Below are positions 28,326-37,461 of a stretch of 64,000 nt of DNA, piece after piece (position 1 is the stretch's first letter; each line of letters begins with the position of its first letter). The stretch is from Rhodobacteraceae bacterium Alg231-30 (lineage in GTDB: Bacteria; Pseudomonadota; Alphaproteobacteria; Rhodobacterales; Rhodobacteraceae), in NCBI GenBank assembly GCA_900143615.1, contig FREU01000007.1, forward strand, positions 144,612-208,611, read 5' to 3'. A program made the position numbers and the translations under genes. The notes under the pieces were generated by a model. That model was not told the DNA's origin and ran no database searches. It saw nothing but the letters and a program-made list of their open reading frames with translations.

Positions 28326-29429
28326 ATGAAACTCACCCGCATCACCCTCTGGCACGTGCCGCTCACCAGCCATGCCACCTACTACATGGCCAACGGCAAA
28401 ACCTGCGATGCCACCATGAGTGTCATTGTCTGTCTGGAAACTGATGCAGGCCTGTCAGGCTGGGGAGAAACCTGCCCGATCCCGCACTACCTGCCCGCTT
28501 ATGCCAACGGCGTGATCCCTGCTGTGGCGGAAATGGCCCCCGTCTTGCTTGGCGCAAACCCAATCGGCCCCGAGGCAATGATGGAACGGCTCAACACCCA
28601 TCTGCAAGGCCATGACTACGCCAAATCCGCGCTGGACACAGCGCTTTGGGACCTCACCGCCCAAGCCTCAAACCTCCCACTCTTTGCGCTTCTAGGCGGT
28701 CGCGCTGTCCAAGACATGCCGCTTTATCACTCCCTCACCTGTGTGGCACCGGATGAGATGGCGCGTATGGCGCGCGACGCCCAAGATCAGGGCATGCAAC
28801 AGTTTCAGGTCAAGCTTGGCGCCGATGATAACTGGCAAGCTGACGTCGCACGCCTGAGCAAAGTGCGCGAAGCGGTTGGCGTGGGCCCGCTGGTTTATGG
28901 CGACTGGAATTGTGGCGCCAACGCGCTCACTGCCATTCGGGTGGGCCGCGCAGTGGCGCATCTGGATGTGATGCTTGAACAACCCTGCGCCACGCTCAGC
29001 GAATGTGCCCAAGTGGCGCGCAGCACCGGCTTGGCAATGAAACTGGACGAAAACGCCTTTGACATCGCCTCGCTGATTGCTGGCCATCAAAGCGGCGCCA
29101 TGCAGGCCGCCGCGCTGAAGCTCTCTAAAATGGGCGGTCTCTCGGCAATGAAGCGATGCCGCGATCTCTGCCTCAGCCTTGGCACCCAGATGTGTATTGA
29201 GGACACTTGGGGCGGCGACATCACCACCGCCGCCGTGTTGCACCTCGCCGCCGCCACTCCTGCGCGCGGCCTGCTCAACACCTGCGATCTCGCCCATTAC
29301 GTTGGCCCCCGCCTCGCCCCGGATGGGCCAACCCGCCATATGGGCCGCATTGCACCGCCCACATCAGCGGGCCTTGGCGTCACGCCTGATCTCGGCATTC
29401 TCGGCCAACCAGCCGCCATATTTGACTGA
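28326..29429 (+). CDS. Mandelate racemase/muconate lactonizing enzyme family protein (second of two)
   Basis: A 367-residue enolase-superfamily enzyme, paralogous to the previous one. Metal ligands are D193 (YGDWNCG), E218 (LEQPC) and D241 (KLDENAF). K163 (QVKLG) and K265 (ALKLSK) flank the site. It has IEDTWGGDI near residue 291, resembling the segment that lines the quaternary-ammonium pocket of hydroxyproline-betaine 2-epimerase HpbD as I recall it. A betaine epimerase or racemase is therefore plausible but unproven. The gene is 12 bases upstream of the aminotransferase. Confidence 0.85.
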   Translation: MKLTRITLWHVPLTSHATYYMANGKTCDATMSVIVCLETDAGLSGWGETCPIPHYLPAYANGVIPAVAEMAPVLLGANPIGPEAMMERLNTHLQGHDYAKSALDTALWDLTAQASNLPLFALLGGRAVQDMPLYHSLTCVAPDEMARMARDAQDQGMQQFQVKLGADDNWQADVARLSKVREAVGVGPLVYGDWNCGANALTAIRVGRAVAHLDVMLEQPCATLSECAQVARSTGLAMKLDENAFDIASLIAGHQSGAMQAAALKLSKMGGLSAMKRCRDLCLSLGTQMCIEDTWGGDITTAAVLHLAAATPARGLLNTCDLAHYVGPRLAPDGPTRHMGRIAPPTSAGLGVTPDLGILGQPAAIFD

Positions 29430-29441
29430 GGAATTTTCGCT

Positions 29442-30809
29442 ATGATGAACGATCTCTCCAATGCGTTCCCCACCCACGATCCGGACTGGGTGCGCGACAT
29501 GCATGCGGATCACTATCTACAGAGCTGGGCCAAACAAGGCAGCCGCCCGCGTGTCATCACAGGCGCCCAAGGCTCATGGTTCTGGGACAGCGACGGCAAG
29601 CGCTATCTCGATTTTCAATCGCAACTGGTGAATGCCAACCTCGGCCATCAGCATCCCAAAATCATCCAAGCCATCAAAGACCAAGCCGACAAGCTCTGCT
29701 ACATCGGCCCCGCCATGGGCAACCAAGCCCGCTCTGAACTGGCCGCCCTTATGGCCCAGATCACACCGGACGATATCACCTCGACGTTCTTTACCACTGG
29801 CGGAGCTGCGGCCAATGAAATGGCGATCCGGCTGGCGCGGCACTACACTGGCCGCTCCAAAATCATCGCGCGCTATCGCAGCTATCACGGGGCCACCGGT
29901 GGTACGCTCTCGCTCACGGGCGATCCTCGCCACCACCTGACTCGCGCCGACATGCCCGGAGTGGTGCGCATGCTGGACCCCTATGTCTATCGCCTGCCCA
30001 CCGGTCATACCGATCCGGCCAAATGCCCCGTGGCCAAAGGCGGTCCGCATCTCGAAGAGCTTCTGATGTATGAAGACCCCAGCACCGTCGCCGCAGTCAT
30101 TCTGGAACCTGTTGTCGGCACCAATGGCATCATCGTGCCACCAGACGGTTATCTGCAATCCATCCGCGAGACCTGCTCCAAATACGGCATCCTGCTGATC
30201 GCGGATGAGGTCATGGCCGGCTTTGGCCGCACAGGGAAATGGTTTGCGCTCGACCACTGGGGCGTGACACCTGACATCCTGACCTCTGCCAAAGGCATCA
30301 ACTCGGGCTATGTCCCATTGGGCACCATGTCGGTGACCTCCAAGCTACACAATTGGCTGCGCGACACGCCCCTACCTGGTGGCCTGACCTATGCCGGCCA
30401 CCCGCTGGCCTGCGCCTCTGGCGTCGCTGCGATCCGCGCGATGATGGAAGAGGACACGCTCTCCAACGCCACTGAAATGGGAACTTTGATGCGCGCGGAG
30501 CTTGCCAAACTTGCAGACAAGCATCCCGCCATCGGTGACATTCGCGGCCTTGGCATGTTCAACGGCATCGAACTGGTGAAAAACCGCGCCACCCGCGAGC
30601 CACTGGTGCCCTTCGCCGCCAAAGGCGACGCCGCCAAACCGATGAGCGATATGATGGCCTTTGCCATGAACAAAGGGCTGTATCTGTCATTCTTCTCCAA
30701 TGTTATCCGCCTGACCCCGCCGCTCAACATCACCCAAGCCGACCTGATGCATGGTTTGAGCATTCTCGATGAAACCCTGAGCATCGCGGACGACCTCTGT
30801 ACGCCTTAA
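29442..30809 (+). CDS. Class III pyridoxal-phosphate aminotransferase
   Basis: A 455-residue fold-type I aminotransferase of the omega-amino acid/taurine group. The PLP lysine is K284 (TSAKGINSGYVP), with the ring-nitrogen aspartate D255 (LIADEVMAGFGRTG). Other family marks are TGGAAANEMAIRLAR and GLTYAGHPLAC. It probably transfers the amino group left after demethylation. An ATG at 29445 is an alternative start. Last gene of the plus-strand run; no transporter follows. Confidence 0.9.
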   Translation: MMNDLSNAFPTHDPDWVRDMHADHYLQSWAKQGSRPRVITGAQGSWFWDSDGKRYLDFQSQLVNANLGHQHPKIIQAIKDQADKLCYIGPAMGNQARSELAALMAQITPDDITSTFFTTGGAAANEMAIRLARHYTGRSKIIARYRSYHGATGGTLSLTGDPRHHLTRADMPGVVRMLDPYVYRLPTGHTDPAKCPVAKGGPHLEELLMYEDPSTVAAVILEPVVGTNGIIVPPDGYLQSIRETCSKYGILLIADEVMAGFGRTGKWFALDHWGVTPDILTSAKGINSGYVPLGTMSVTSKLHNWLRDTPLPGGLTYAGHPLACASGVAAIRAMMEEDTLSNATEMGTLMRAELAKLADKHPAIGDIRGLGMFNGIELVKNRATREPLVPFAAKGDAAKPMSDMMAFAMNKGLYLSFFSNVIRLTPPLNITQADLMHGLSILDETLSIADDLCTP

Positions 30810-30903
30810 ATCTCTCTCGCTGGAGACCCTCAGAAGACGTTGGCAAGATGTGTGAAAATTCTGGATCAGGTTTATGCTGCCAGTCGCAGAAAAAGCATAA
30901 AAC

Positions 30904-31851
30904 TTAAGACGCCTCAGATTTCCAATTCTTTTGGGTTTCGTCGCAAAGCAATTGCCGAACCCATTTGTGTACCGGATCGCGGTGCTTCAATTCATTCCAC
31001 ATCATGCTGGTTCGTACTTTTAGCAATTCAACTGGACATGGGATCGCTTTTAGGGGGCGATGCCGAACGGACTGAAATGCAAGTGTCTCTGGCAGAAAAG
31101 CAATTTGCCTTGTTCCCTCAATAAACGGAACCTGCAGTTGCAAATTGTCCGTCGTCGTTACGATGTCACGAACAAGGCCGTTGTCGCGAGCATATTTGTC
31201 CAACTGATCACAGTAGCTGTCCGAATAACTCATGCGAGAATGAGGATACTCAAAGAGGTTTTCTACAGTCAAATTATCTATCGCTGGGTGCTCTTCATCT
31301 AGCACACAGAAAATAGGTTCTTCAAACACTGGGCGGCGCCGAAAATTCAGACTGGCACGGCGCTCGTTCGCGATAACCATATCCGACAGACCGGCGTCCA
31401 AGTCACGAAAGCTTTCAGGTGAACACATAACAAAATTGAAGTTCAGTTTTGGGGCCAATAACCTAATTCGCCGAATAGGTTCAGCCAGAAAGCTTGCGGC
31501 AACATACTCATGGGTGTCGATGCGAAATGTACCCTTTGCCAAGTCTGGGTGAAATTCGTGACTAGTGTGAAGCGCTTCGAGTTCATCGAAAATGACCGAT
31601 AAGCTCTGGCTGATTTCCTTCGCGCGCGATGTCAGCTCCATCTCATTGCCGACGCGCACCAAAAGCGGGTCCTCAAAGTGCGTGCGAAGTTTTTGCAAGG
31701 CTTGGCTCATCGCGGGCTGAGAGACATTTAACTTCGCAGCTGCATGACTTACATGCTGCTCTTGGATCAACGCTTGGAGCGACTTTAGCAGATTGAGATC
31801 AAGGTTATAAATGTAGCTCATAAGGCGGGATAAGTAGGCGTTATTTCCCAT
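30904..31851 (-). CDS. LysR-family transcriptional regulator
   Basis: A 315-residue regulator. The winged helix-turn-helix is at about residues 18-75 (LNLLKSLQALIQEQHVSHAAAKLNVSQPAMSQALQKLR), followed by a substrate-binding domain. Of the possible starts, 31851 is preceded by GAGAGGG at 9 bases; the ATG at 31818 is not. It faces away from the redox locus at 32187 and converges on the aminotransferase gene. The redox locus is the more likely target. Confidence 0.88.
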   Translation of the reverse strand: MGNNAYLSRLMSYIYNLDLNLLKSLQALIQEQHVSHAAAKLNVSQPAMSQALQKLRTHFEDPLLVRVGNEMELTSRAKEISQSLSVIFDELEALHTSHEFHPDLAKGTFRIDTHEYVAASFLAEPIRRIRLLAPKLNFNFVMCSPESFRDLDAGLSDMVIANERRASLNFRRRPVFEEPIFCVLDEEHPAIDNLTVENLFEYPHSRMSYSDSYCDQLDKYARDNGLVRDIVTTTDNLQLQVPFIEGTRQIAFLPETLAFQSVRHRPLKAIPCPVELLKVRTSMMWNELKHRDPVHKWVRQLLCDETQKNWKSEAS

Positions 31852-32186
31852 CAGGAAAAGCCCTCTCTACATTATGCCGCAGCAAGGAGAGCTTAGCGCC
31901 ATGGGCAATCAGACGGTCACCATAACCAAGAGCGGCAAACCAGACATGGTTTGGGGTGGCTTCGTCTCTGATCATGCACTGCAGCCTCTTAGATTTCAAA
32001 GCTTGCCCGTTCATTGGGAGAACTGGCTCATTCGAGACAGCTGGGTCACCCGCGGCGCGTTGCACACTCGACAATAAAACAGGCGACGCCTGAGCAAGTC
32101 ACCAAAGCTAAAGCCAATAAATGGAATGCCACTCTACGGGCATTTCACAGATGGAGTTTGCCCTCTGCCACCGAAAGAGCGCTCGA
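31852..32186. other. Divergent intergenic region before the redox locus
   Basis: No recognisable gene in 335 bases. A 77-codon minus-strand frame (31841-32074) and a 67-codon plus-strand frame (31874-32077) overlap each other and match nothing I know. A short palindrome CAGGCG-A-CGCCTG lies at 32080-32092. Promoters for the LysR gene and the redox locus are expected here. Confidence 0.6.
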
Positions 32187-33608
32187 ATGTCAAACACTCA
32201 AGTCCCCACATACGCACCCGCAAAATCGCAAAAAAACAAACCTAAATCGCGAGTTATGTTGCCCCTTAGCCTTCTTGCTTTGGTGCTTATCACTTTTTCC
32301 TGGCTTGCTGTTCCCTACGTCGTGAATGGAGCGAAGCTCCTGCAAAAGTCGGGTGAGGCCGTTCAGGAAGATCGCCGCGCTTATCAAGGAACGATTTCGG
32401 ATTTTTTGTCGCGTAAATGGACATTTCCAGGCGGCATCGAGGTGACGTCGCTCTATGCCACACCCGAGTATTTTGAGCGCGCTGATCGCGGCAATCTCAC
32501 AGAATTTTACGACCCCGAGAACAATTTCATCTTTTTCGTCTCAGAGGAGGTGCACACCGGTGAACTCCCAAGTGGGCAGCCAGCTGCCACGCTGCGTGTT
32601 GGAGACATGATTGTTCGACCTAATTTCGTAGAAGGCCCCCAAGACGCATCACATCACCGGCTTTCGATTGTGTCCTTTCCGAAACTGAACGACGACGGAC
32701 ACCCTTATCTGGGCGATGGTGCTGCCGAGCTTCGCCTGATCCTGCGCCATTCCTGGGACCGCTCGCTTGGGAGCCCAGAAGACGCGCTACCAGTTGTGGC
32801 TAACCTCTCATGGCAAGCGCCAGTGGCAATACCGACCGAATTGTTAGATCGCCCAGCGATCGGTGGCGCAATAGCAGCCTCTTTGTCTGTCGGGTTGCTC
32901 GCAGCTGTACTCACGCCCTGCTTATTGCAATTGGCTGTTGTGTTCATGGCCACAATGAGCGCGTCCGGTGCTGAGGCTGTTAGCACGTCCAAAGGTGTCA
33001 CCCGCGCCGCACAACGCCGTATCCTTGTGGCCGCATCCGCCTTTGTGTTGGGTTATCTCATTCTCTTCACTTTGGCTGGCGCTCTGATCGGTGGACTGGG
33101 GAAACAAGCACAAATTGCGTTCTCTATGTACTCACGCCCTGTGGCCATTGGATCCGGCATTCTCGTGATCTTGTTTGGTATCTGGCTCGGTGTGCGTTCA
33201 AAGGCGCCACTGATGTGCAAACTACCGGGCGCGGCACTGATGCAGCGACTGAAAGGCGGGTCCACCTTTGGCAACGTGATGATCGCCATTGTCTACAATT
33301 TGGGCTGCATGAGCTGCTTTGGCGGGGCGATCATTGCCACCCTTTTCATATACGTCGGAGCGCTTGGATCGGCGTTTACTGGCGCGGTCACCATGGGGGC
33401 ATTTGCCCTTGGATTGGGCATTCCCTTCATGGCGGCCGCGCTCTTTTTTAGCCGCGCAGAACCTCTGATCTTGGCGGTGGCAAAATACAGCCGCGGCATC
33501 GGGCTGGTAAGCTCCCTGATCATCATCGCTTTTGGACTGCTGCTGGTGACAGACAATTTTCACACTCTTTCAGACAGGCTTTATCCAATCTTGGGGCTGA
33601 GCTCATGA
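32187..33608 (+). CDS. CcdA/DsbD-like membrane protein with N-terminal periplasmic domain
   Basis: A 473-residue membrane protein. One membrane segment (about 24-46) leads to a periplasmic region of about 170 residues, followed by six or more membrane helices from about 225. The core has the CcdA/DsbD signatures LTPCLLQ (C245) and YNLGCMSCFGG (C374, C377), which carry electrons across the membrane as thiols. The ATG at 32187 is the most reasonable start. The stop overlaps the next gene by ATGA, so the protein probably services that locus, for example by reducing cysteines for heme attachment or a metal site. Confidence 0.8.
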   Translation: MSNTQVPTYAPAKSQKNKPKSRVMLPLSLLALVLITFSWLAVPYVVNGAKLLQKSGEAVQEDRRAYQGTISDFLSRKWTFPGGIEVTSLYATPEYFERADRGNLTEFYDPENNFIFFVSEEVHTGELPSGQPAATLRVGDMIVRPNFVEGPQDASHHRLSIVSFPKLNDDGHPYLGDGAAELRLILRHSWDRSLGSPEDALPVVANLSWQAPVAIPTELLDRPAIGGAIAASLSVGLLAAVLTPCLLQLAVVFMATMSASGAEAVSTSKGVTRAAQRRILVAASAFVLGYLILFTLAGALIGGLGKQAQIAFSMYSRPVAIGSGILVILFGIWLGVRSKAPLMCKLPGAALMQRLKGGSTFGNVMIAIVYNLGCMSCFGGAIIATLFIYVGALGSAFTGAVTMGAFALGLGIPFMAAALFFSRAEPLILAVAKYSRGIGLVSSLIIIAFGLLLVTDNFHTLSDRLYPILGLSS

Positions 33609-34756
33609 AACCCACTACATCTTTCAGCCGTCGCCACTTTTTGGCAGGCACAACCGCCGCTCTAACCGTCCCTCTGTTGCCACGCACATCGCTTGCGAAT
33701 GCCCAACTGTGGGATGGCGCACGCTATGCGTTTCTCGCCTCTTCCTCACAACCGAAAGTCGCCGTTATCGACGTTGATCAGCAACGTTTTGAAACAACTT
33801 TAGACCTGCCGTTCATCGCAAGCTCAATTATCGCATCACAGGAGCAAGACAGGCTCTACGTCATCGACCGTCTTGGAAAGTCCGTTGGTGTCATCAACCT
33901 GCATGACCGTAGCTTTCTCGGGACCAATCTCTTGGGTCTGACACCGGACGCTGCGGTGATAAATTCTGCAGACTCTCATATTGCTTATGCCGGACGGGAA
34001 GGCATCCTCTCGGTTTGGGATTTGCAAGCGAACCGAGAAGTTCGGCGCATGCGTAACCTACCCGCAATGGACAACCTGACATTCAGTCGCGAAGGGCATG
34101 CGCTCTTGTCAGCCAACTCCGAACTTATGCAGGTTTTGGCCATAAATCTGCAGCTTGGCGAGGTGGTGCGCCAAATCGATTTGCCCGGCACGCGTGGCGC
34201 AGATGTCAGTGCCGTATCGCGCACACTTGATGGCCTGTCCGGTGCAGTGTCTTTGCCCCAAGACGATGCGCTCATCATCCTGAATTTCCAAACATTGGAA
34301 GTTTCAAAAATCATTGACGTCGTCGCACAGCCGGGGCGTGCCTATGCCAGCGGTGACGGAAGGCACCTGCTGGTGCCCCATCACGCAGGCCAAGCCGTCA
34401 GTATTATTTCGGGCCCCCGGTTTGATCGGGTCGACGTCGTGAATGTCGGCTACCCGGTATCTGAGGTGGTGACCGGTTGGCTTGATACTGTTGCCTTCGC
34501 ACTCCCCGCTGAAGGCCACGAAATGGCGGCAATCGATCTGACAACGCGCAAAGTCGTTAACCGGATCGAGCTCGACGCAACACCGGCAGGCGGCCTTGTT
34601 AACGCGGATACCCGGATCTTGGTTCTGCCGCAAAAACACGCAGACGACGTGCTTCTGTTTGAAACTGGCGCGATGGCAATCAGCCAAAGAATTGCAACAA
34701 ACGTCCCAAATCCAGGGCCACCAATCATGGCGGTCGACGGCACTATTTGCCACTGA
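33605..34756 (+). CDS. Tat-exported beta-propeller protein
   Basis: A 383-residue protein beginning with a Tat signal (SRRHFLAGTTAALT, about 8-21) and cleavage near LANA. The rest is a repeated blade pattern of the WD40/YVTN type (VAVIDVDQQRFETTLDLPF, LSVWDLQANREVRRM, DDALIILNFQTLEVSKII, EMAAIDLTTRKVVNRI). No heme motif. Tat export suggests a folded or metal-bearing partner. It sits between the CcdA-like protein and the cytochrome/propeller fusion, so it is probably an accessory or second subunit. Confidence 0.78.
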   Translation: MKPTTSFSRRHFLAGTTAALTVPLLPRTSLANAQLWDGARYAFLASSSQPKVAVIDVDQQRFETTLDLPFIASSIIASQEQDRLYVIDRLGKSVGVINLHDRSFLGTNLLGLTPDAAVINSADSHIAYAGREGILSVWDLQANREVRRMRNLPAMDNLTFSREGHALLSANSELMQVLAINLQLGEVVRQIDLPGTRGADVSAVSRTLDGLSGAVSLPQDDALIILNFQTLEVSKIIDVVAQPGRAYASGDGRHLLVPHHAGQAVSIISGPRFDRVDVVNVGYPVSEVVTGWLDTVAFALPAEGHEMAAIDLTTRKVVNRIELDATPAGGLVNADTRILVLPQKHADDVLLFETGAMAISQRIATNVPNPGPPIMAVDGTICH

Positions 34757-34952
34757 CCTCTGCTCTTTAGCAGTCAGGGCAACACACGAATACCTCGCAA
34801 CCCCGCGCGAGGAACAAGGTTCGCGGATGGCACGCGAAGGACTCAGACCGAAGCTTTGCGGTTTCGAAAACTGTCCAAAAAACGCCAAACCCAATGATTT
34901 CGCATCCACCTAAGTGGGCGTGAAAAACAAAAAATACTAACGGAGAAAATAA

Positions 34953-36719
34953 ATGAAACACTCCTTGTTGCTGTCCTCAGCAATAGCTCTGCTGGCTTCT
35001 GGCGCTCTCGCCATGGAAGAGGGCGCTCAAATTGACATGGACACCGCGATGGAACGTGGTGCCGAGATCTACAACAACGTCGCAATCTGTTCGGCATGTC
35101 ATGCCGAAGACGGCACAGGCGGCATCGGCCCAAATCTGGAACAGTTGCCCTACAATCCGACGGACATCGTCTATCAACTTCAAACCAACCCGCAAATGGC
35201 TGGCTTGGATGAGATGATGGCCCCCATTACCGCAAACGATTTGTTTGCGCTGACAGTCTATATCGACAGCTTGTACGGAAAATCTGCAGACGAAGAACAG
35301 CAGGCCATGATTTTCGCTTCGGCCGAGGCTGGCGTGCGCGGATTGCAGGTTGTGGAACAAGACATCCCAATGACCGACTATGATAAGCTGGTCGAGCAAG
35401 TCGAAACTTGGGAGTCGCTTGTGAGCGGTTGGGAGCGCAAAGCAGCAACCGGTTCCATTAAACACGACTATCAGGTCAAGGTTCTTGAAACCTTTGAACC
35501 CGGCGAGCAAATCTTCTTTCCGGAGCCTGGCAAAACCTACTGGTATGAAAATACCGGCGCGCATGTTCCAACCTTCGCCGGTGCCCACCCCAACGATAAC
35601 CTGACAGCTGTGACATCGCAGATCGTCGTGGGCGATGCCGAAACCAAAGAGGTTCTGGCACATTACGAGCTTCCGATTGAACTGAAAGGCGCGGTTCACA
35701 CCACAGCCATGACGCCCGACGGAAAGCATGTGTACATCATCGGCAACAAGCCCAATGAGAGCATGGGTGGTGAGGCGACACTTGTCTCCCCATCAACACT
35801 CATCAAGGCTGATGCTCTCACCCTGCAACCCGTTGTGAACTACGACATTGGTGCGCGTATCCACCATGGTCAAATCTTCCGCGACAAATACATTCTGATC
35901 GACACCTTTGCGCGTGATGACGATGGCCTTGATGTCATGCTGTTTGATCCGGAAACCGAAGAAATCATCGGTGGTGTGCGCAATGAAGAATTGGGCGGCG
36001 CAGCTTATACGTCCTTCACCGACAACGAATTCATCTACATCCTGATGGAGCCGCGTGGATATGGTGCTGATGCATTGACGGGTTTCCGCGCAGGATTGGC
36101 CATGAGCGCCGGCGAACTTGTGACAGCGCGTCCATTCTGGATTGCCAAAGTTGACCCGGACACTTGGGAAGTTGTCGACGAATACCCCTTCCCCGGTTAC
36201 CGCGGCAACTGGATCACCATCGACAGTGCCAAGGAACATTTGTTTGTAGCTGCAGGCGCCTCGTCGCTTGTAACAAAAATCAATCTGGCAACAGGTGAAA
36301 AAGTCTGGAGCCAGCGCAGTGGCATTGGCCCGTATGGCATGACACTGAATGCTGACGAAAGCGAGATTTGGGTTGCTGACAAAGGCGAAACAACTGGCAT
36401 GTACGGTCGGACTGTGACCGTGATCGACAACGAAACCGGCATCCAAAAAGCGACCTTGTTTGCCGGCTACAAGATCGACCACCTCCTGTTGTCACCTGAT
36501 GGAAAAGAAGTCTGGGGAACATCCAATGGCGAGGGCAACGTCTATGTTTGGGATGCGCAAACTCATGAGCAAACTCATGTGATCGACATGCCCGGCGGTG
36601 GCGATGCTCATGGTCTGGTGTTTGTCCACTATGATGAAGATGGCGAGTCCAAGGTTGTGCGCGACCAAGGTGGCTTCCACAATGGCATCCACCCGGCAAA
36701 GGGTCTTCCACTGAATTAA
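34953..36719 (+). CDS. Periplasmic cytochrome c / beta-propeller fusion protein, possible metallo-oxidoreductase
   Basis: A 588-residue protein with a Sec signal (ending near SGALA, residue 20). An N-terminal cytochrome c domain carries one heme site, C46-x2-C49-H50, with M90 in the MMAPI segment a plausible axial ligand. A beta-propeller starts at about residue 170. Histidines are conspicuous at H204, H212, H249, H304-H305, H510, H553, H576 and H580, several at blade starts, recalling copper propellers such as nitrous-oxide reductase or thiocyanate dehydrogenase. The histidine pattern is incomplete for both, so no function is assigned. GGAG precedes the ATG by 8 bases. Confidence 0.78.
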   Translation: MKHSLLLSSAIALLASGALAMEEGAQIDMDTAMERGAEIYNNVAICSACHAEDGTGGIGPNLEQLPYNPTDIVYQLQTNPQMAGLDEMMAPITANDLFALTVYIDSLYGKSADEEQQAMIFASAEAGVRGLQVVEQDIPMTDYDKLVEQVETWESLVSGWERKAATGSIKHDYQVKVLETFEPGEQIFFPEPGKTYWYENTGAHVPTFAGAHPNDNLTAVTSQIVVGDAETKEVLAHYELPIELKGAVHTTAMTPDGKHVYIIGNKPNESMGGEATLVSPSTLIKADALTLQPVVNYDIGARIHHGQIFRDKYILIDTFARDDDGLDVMLFDPETEEIIGGVRNEELGGAAYTSFTDNEFIYILMEPRGYGADALTGFRAGLAMSAGELVTARPFWIAKVDPDTWEVVDEYPFPGYRGNWITIDSAKEHLFVAAGASSLVTKINLATGEKVWSQRSGIGPYGMTLNADESEIWVADKGETTGMYGRTVTVIDNETGIQKATLFAGYKIDHLLLSPDGKEVWGTSNGEGNVYVWDAQTHEQTHVIDMPGGGDAHGLVFVHYDEDGESKVVRDQGGFHNGIHPAKGLPLN

Positions 36720-36742
36720 TTGGATACCTGAATTGATACGGT

Positions 36743-36778
36743 CGGGGGCGCGAAGTTACGCGCCCCCGTTATTATTTT
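36743..36778 (+). terminator. Intrinsic terminator after the cytochrome/propeller gene
   Basis: A 10-base-pair GC stem (CGGGGGCGCG with CGCGCCCCCG) with a 6-base loop spans 36743-36768 and is followed by TTATTATTTT. It lies 24 bases after the stop codon and ends the redox operon. Confidence 0.9.
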
Positions 36779-37461
36779 GGGTGCGTTCAGAGGTGGCTGA
36801 CCTCTTCTCCAATCATAATGCCTTAAGCGACGGGGGACGGCACACATAGCGGCGCTTTGCAGGGATTAGCTGAGCTGCAAGCGAGGGACCGGGCCTTCTG
36901 TACTTTGGCCGCGACCTGCTCAACACTGCAATCTCACAGTAAGTTTTTCCCCACAGTCAGCCTTTGTGCGGCCTCCAACGGGCAGAGCGTGCAGTACTTT
37001 GGTCGCTTCCTGCTGACGGTCTCAATCTACAACTCCGCCAAACGCGGTTTAGGCGCGCATCCGATCAACCCGCGCCCCAGCGGCGGCAACCGCGTTGAAG
37101 CAGGCGAACACACGCTCTACCAAGTCATGGCCGGTGCCCTTCTTGGATGGGTCACGCAGTTTGCTGCCTTGGCTGCTTTCGACCGCGCCGTCCAGCGAGT
37201 CTGGAGTGGGTGCGGGCGCTTCATCCGCTTTGGGGCCATAACATTTGTGATGCTTTCGAAACCGACACGACGTCGCGCCGTTCTGTATTGGAGGTATCTG
37301 CGTCGCAAACCCTTTCCGACCAGACTGCGGCACGCTTCACGCACTGTATTTCGTCCACGCTACGCTGGTTGAGAGACCGCAACCGCATGGCCACATTGAC
37401 CGCAAAGACGGGGCCATCCTGTTTGTCGTTGGCCAAAAACCACACCGTCGCAAAACCGACG
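36779..37461. other. Gene-poor region with a direct repeat
   Basis: No convincing gene in 683 bases. Open frames on both strands (for example 36857-37372 plus and 37221-37565 minus) are rich in Arg, Cys and Trp, lack ribosome sites and match nothing I know. An imperfect 21-base direct repeat, GTACTTTGG-C/T-CGC..CCTGCT, occurs at 36900-36920 and 36994-37014 (18 of 21 identical). It could be a decayed gene or a dispersed non-coding element. Confidence 0.6.

Noticed and set aside
31841..32074. A short minus-strand frame overlapping the LysR start, considered as a transposase remnant
   Set aside because: I could not match it to any transposase motif; there are no inverted-repeat ends or target duplication.
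34953..36719. Calling the cytochrome/propeller protein a thiocyanate dehydrogenase or nitrous-oxide reductase
   Set aside because: Several histidines sit at blade starts, but key positions in the middle blades carry Tyr or Trp instead (GPYGM, RGNW), and the heme domain is not expected in those enzymes.
36857..37372. A 171-codon frame in the gene-poor region
   Set aside because: No ribosome site, odd composition, competing frames on both strands and no recognisable family.
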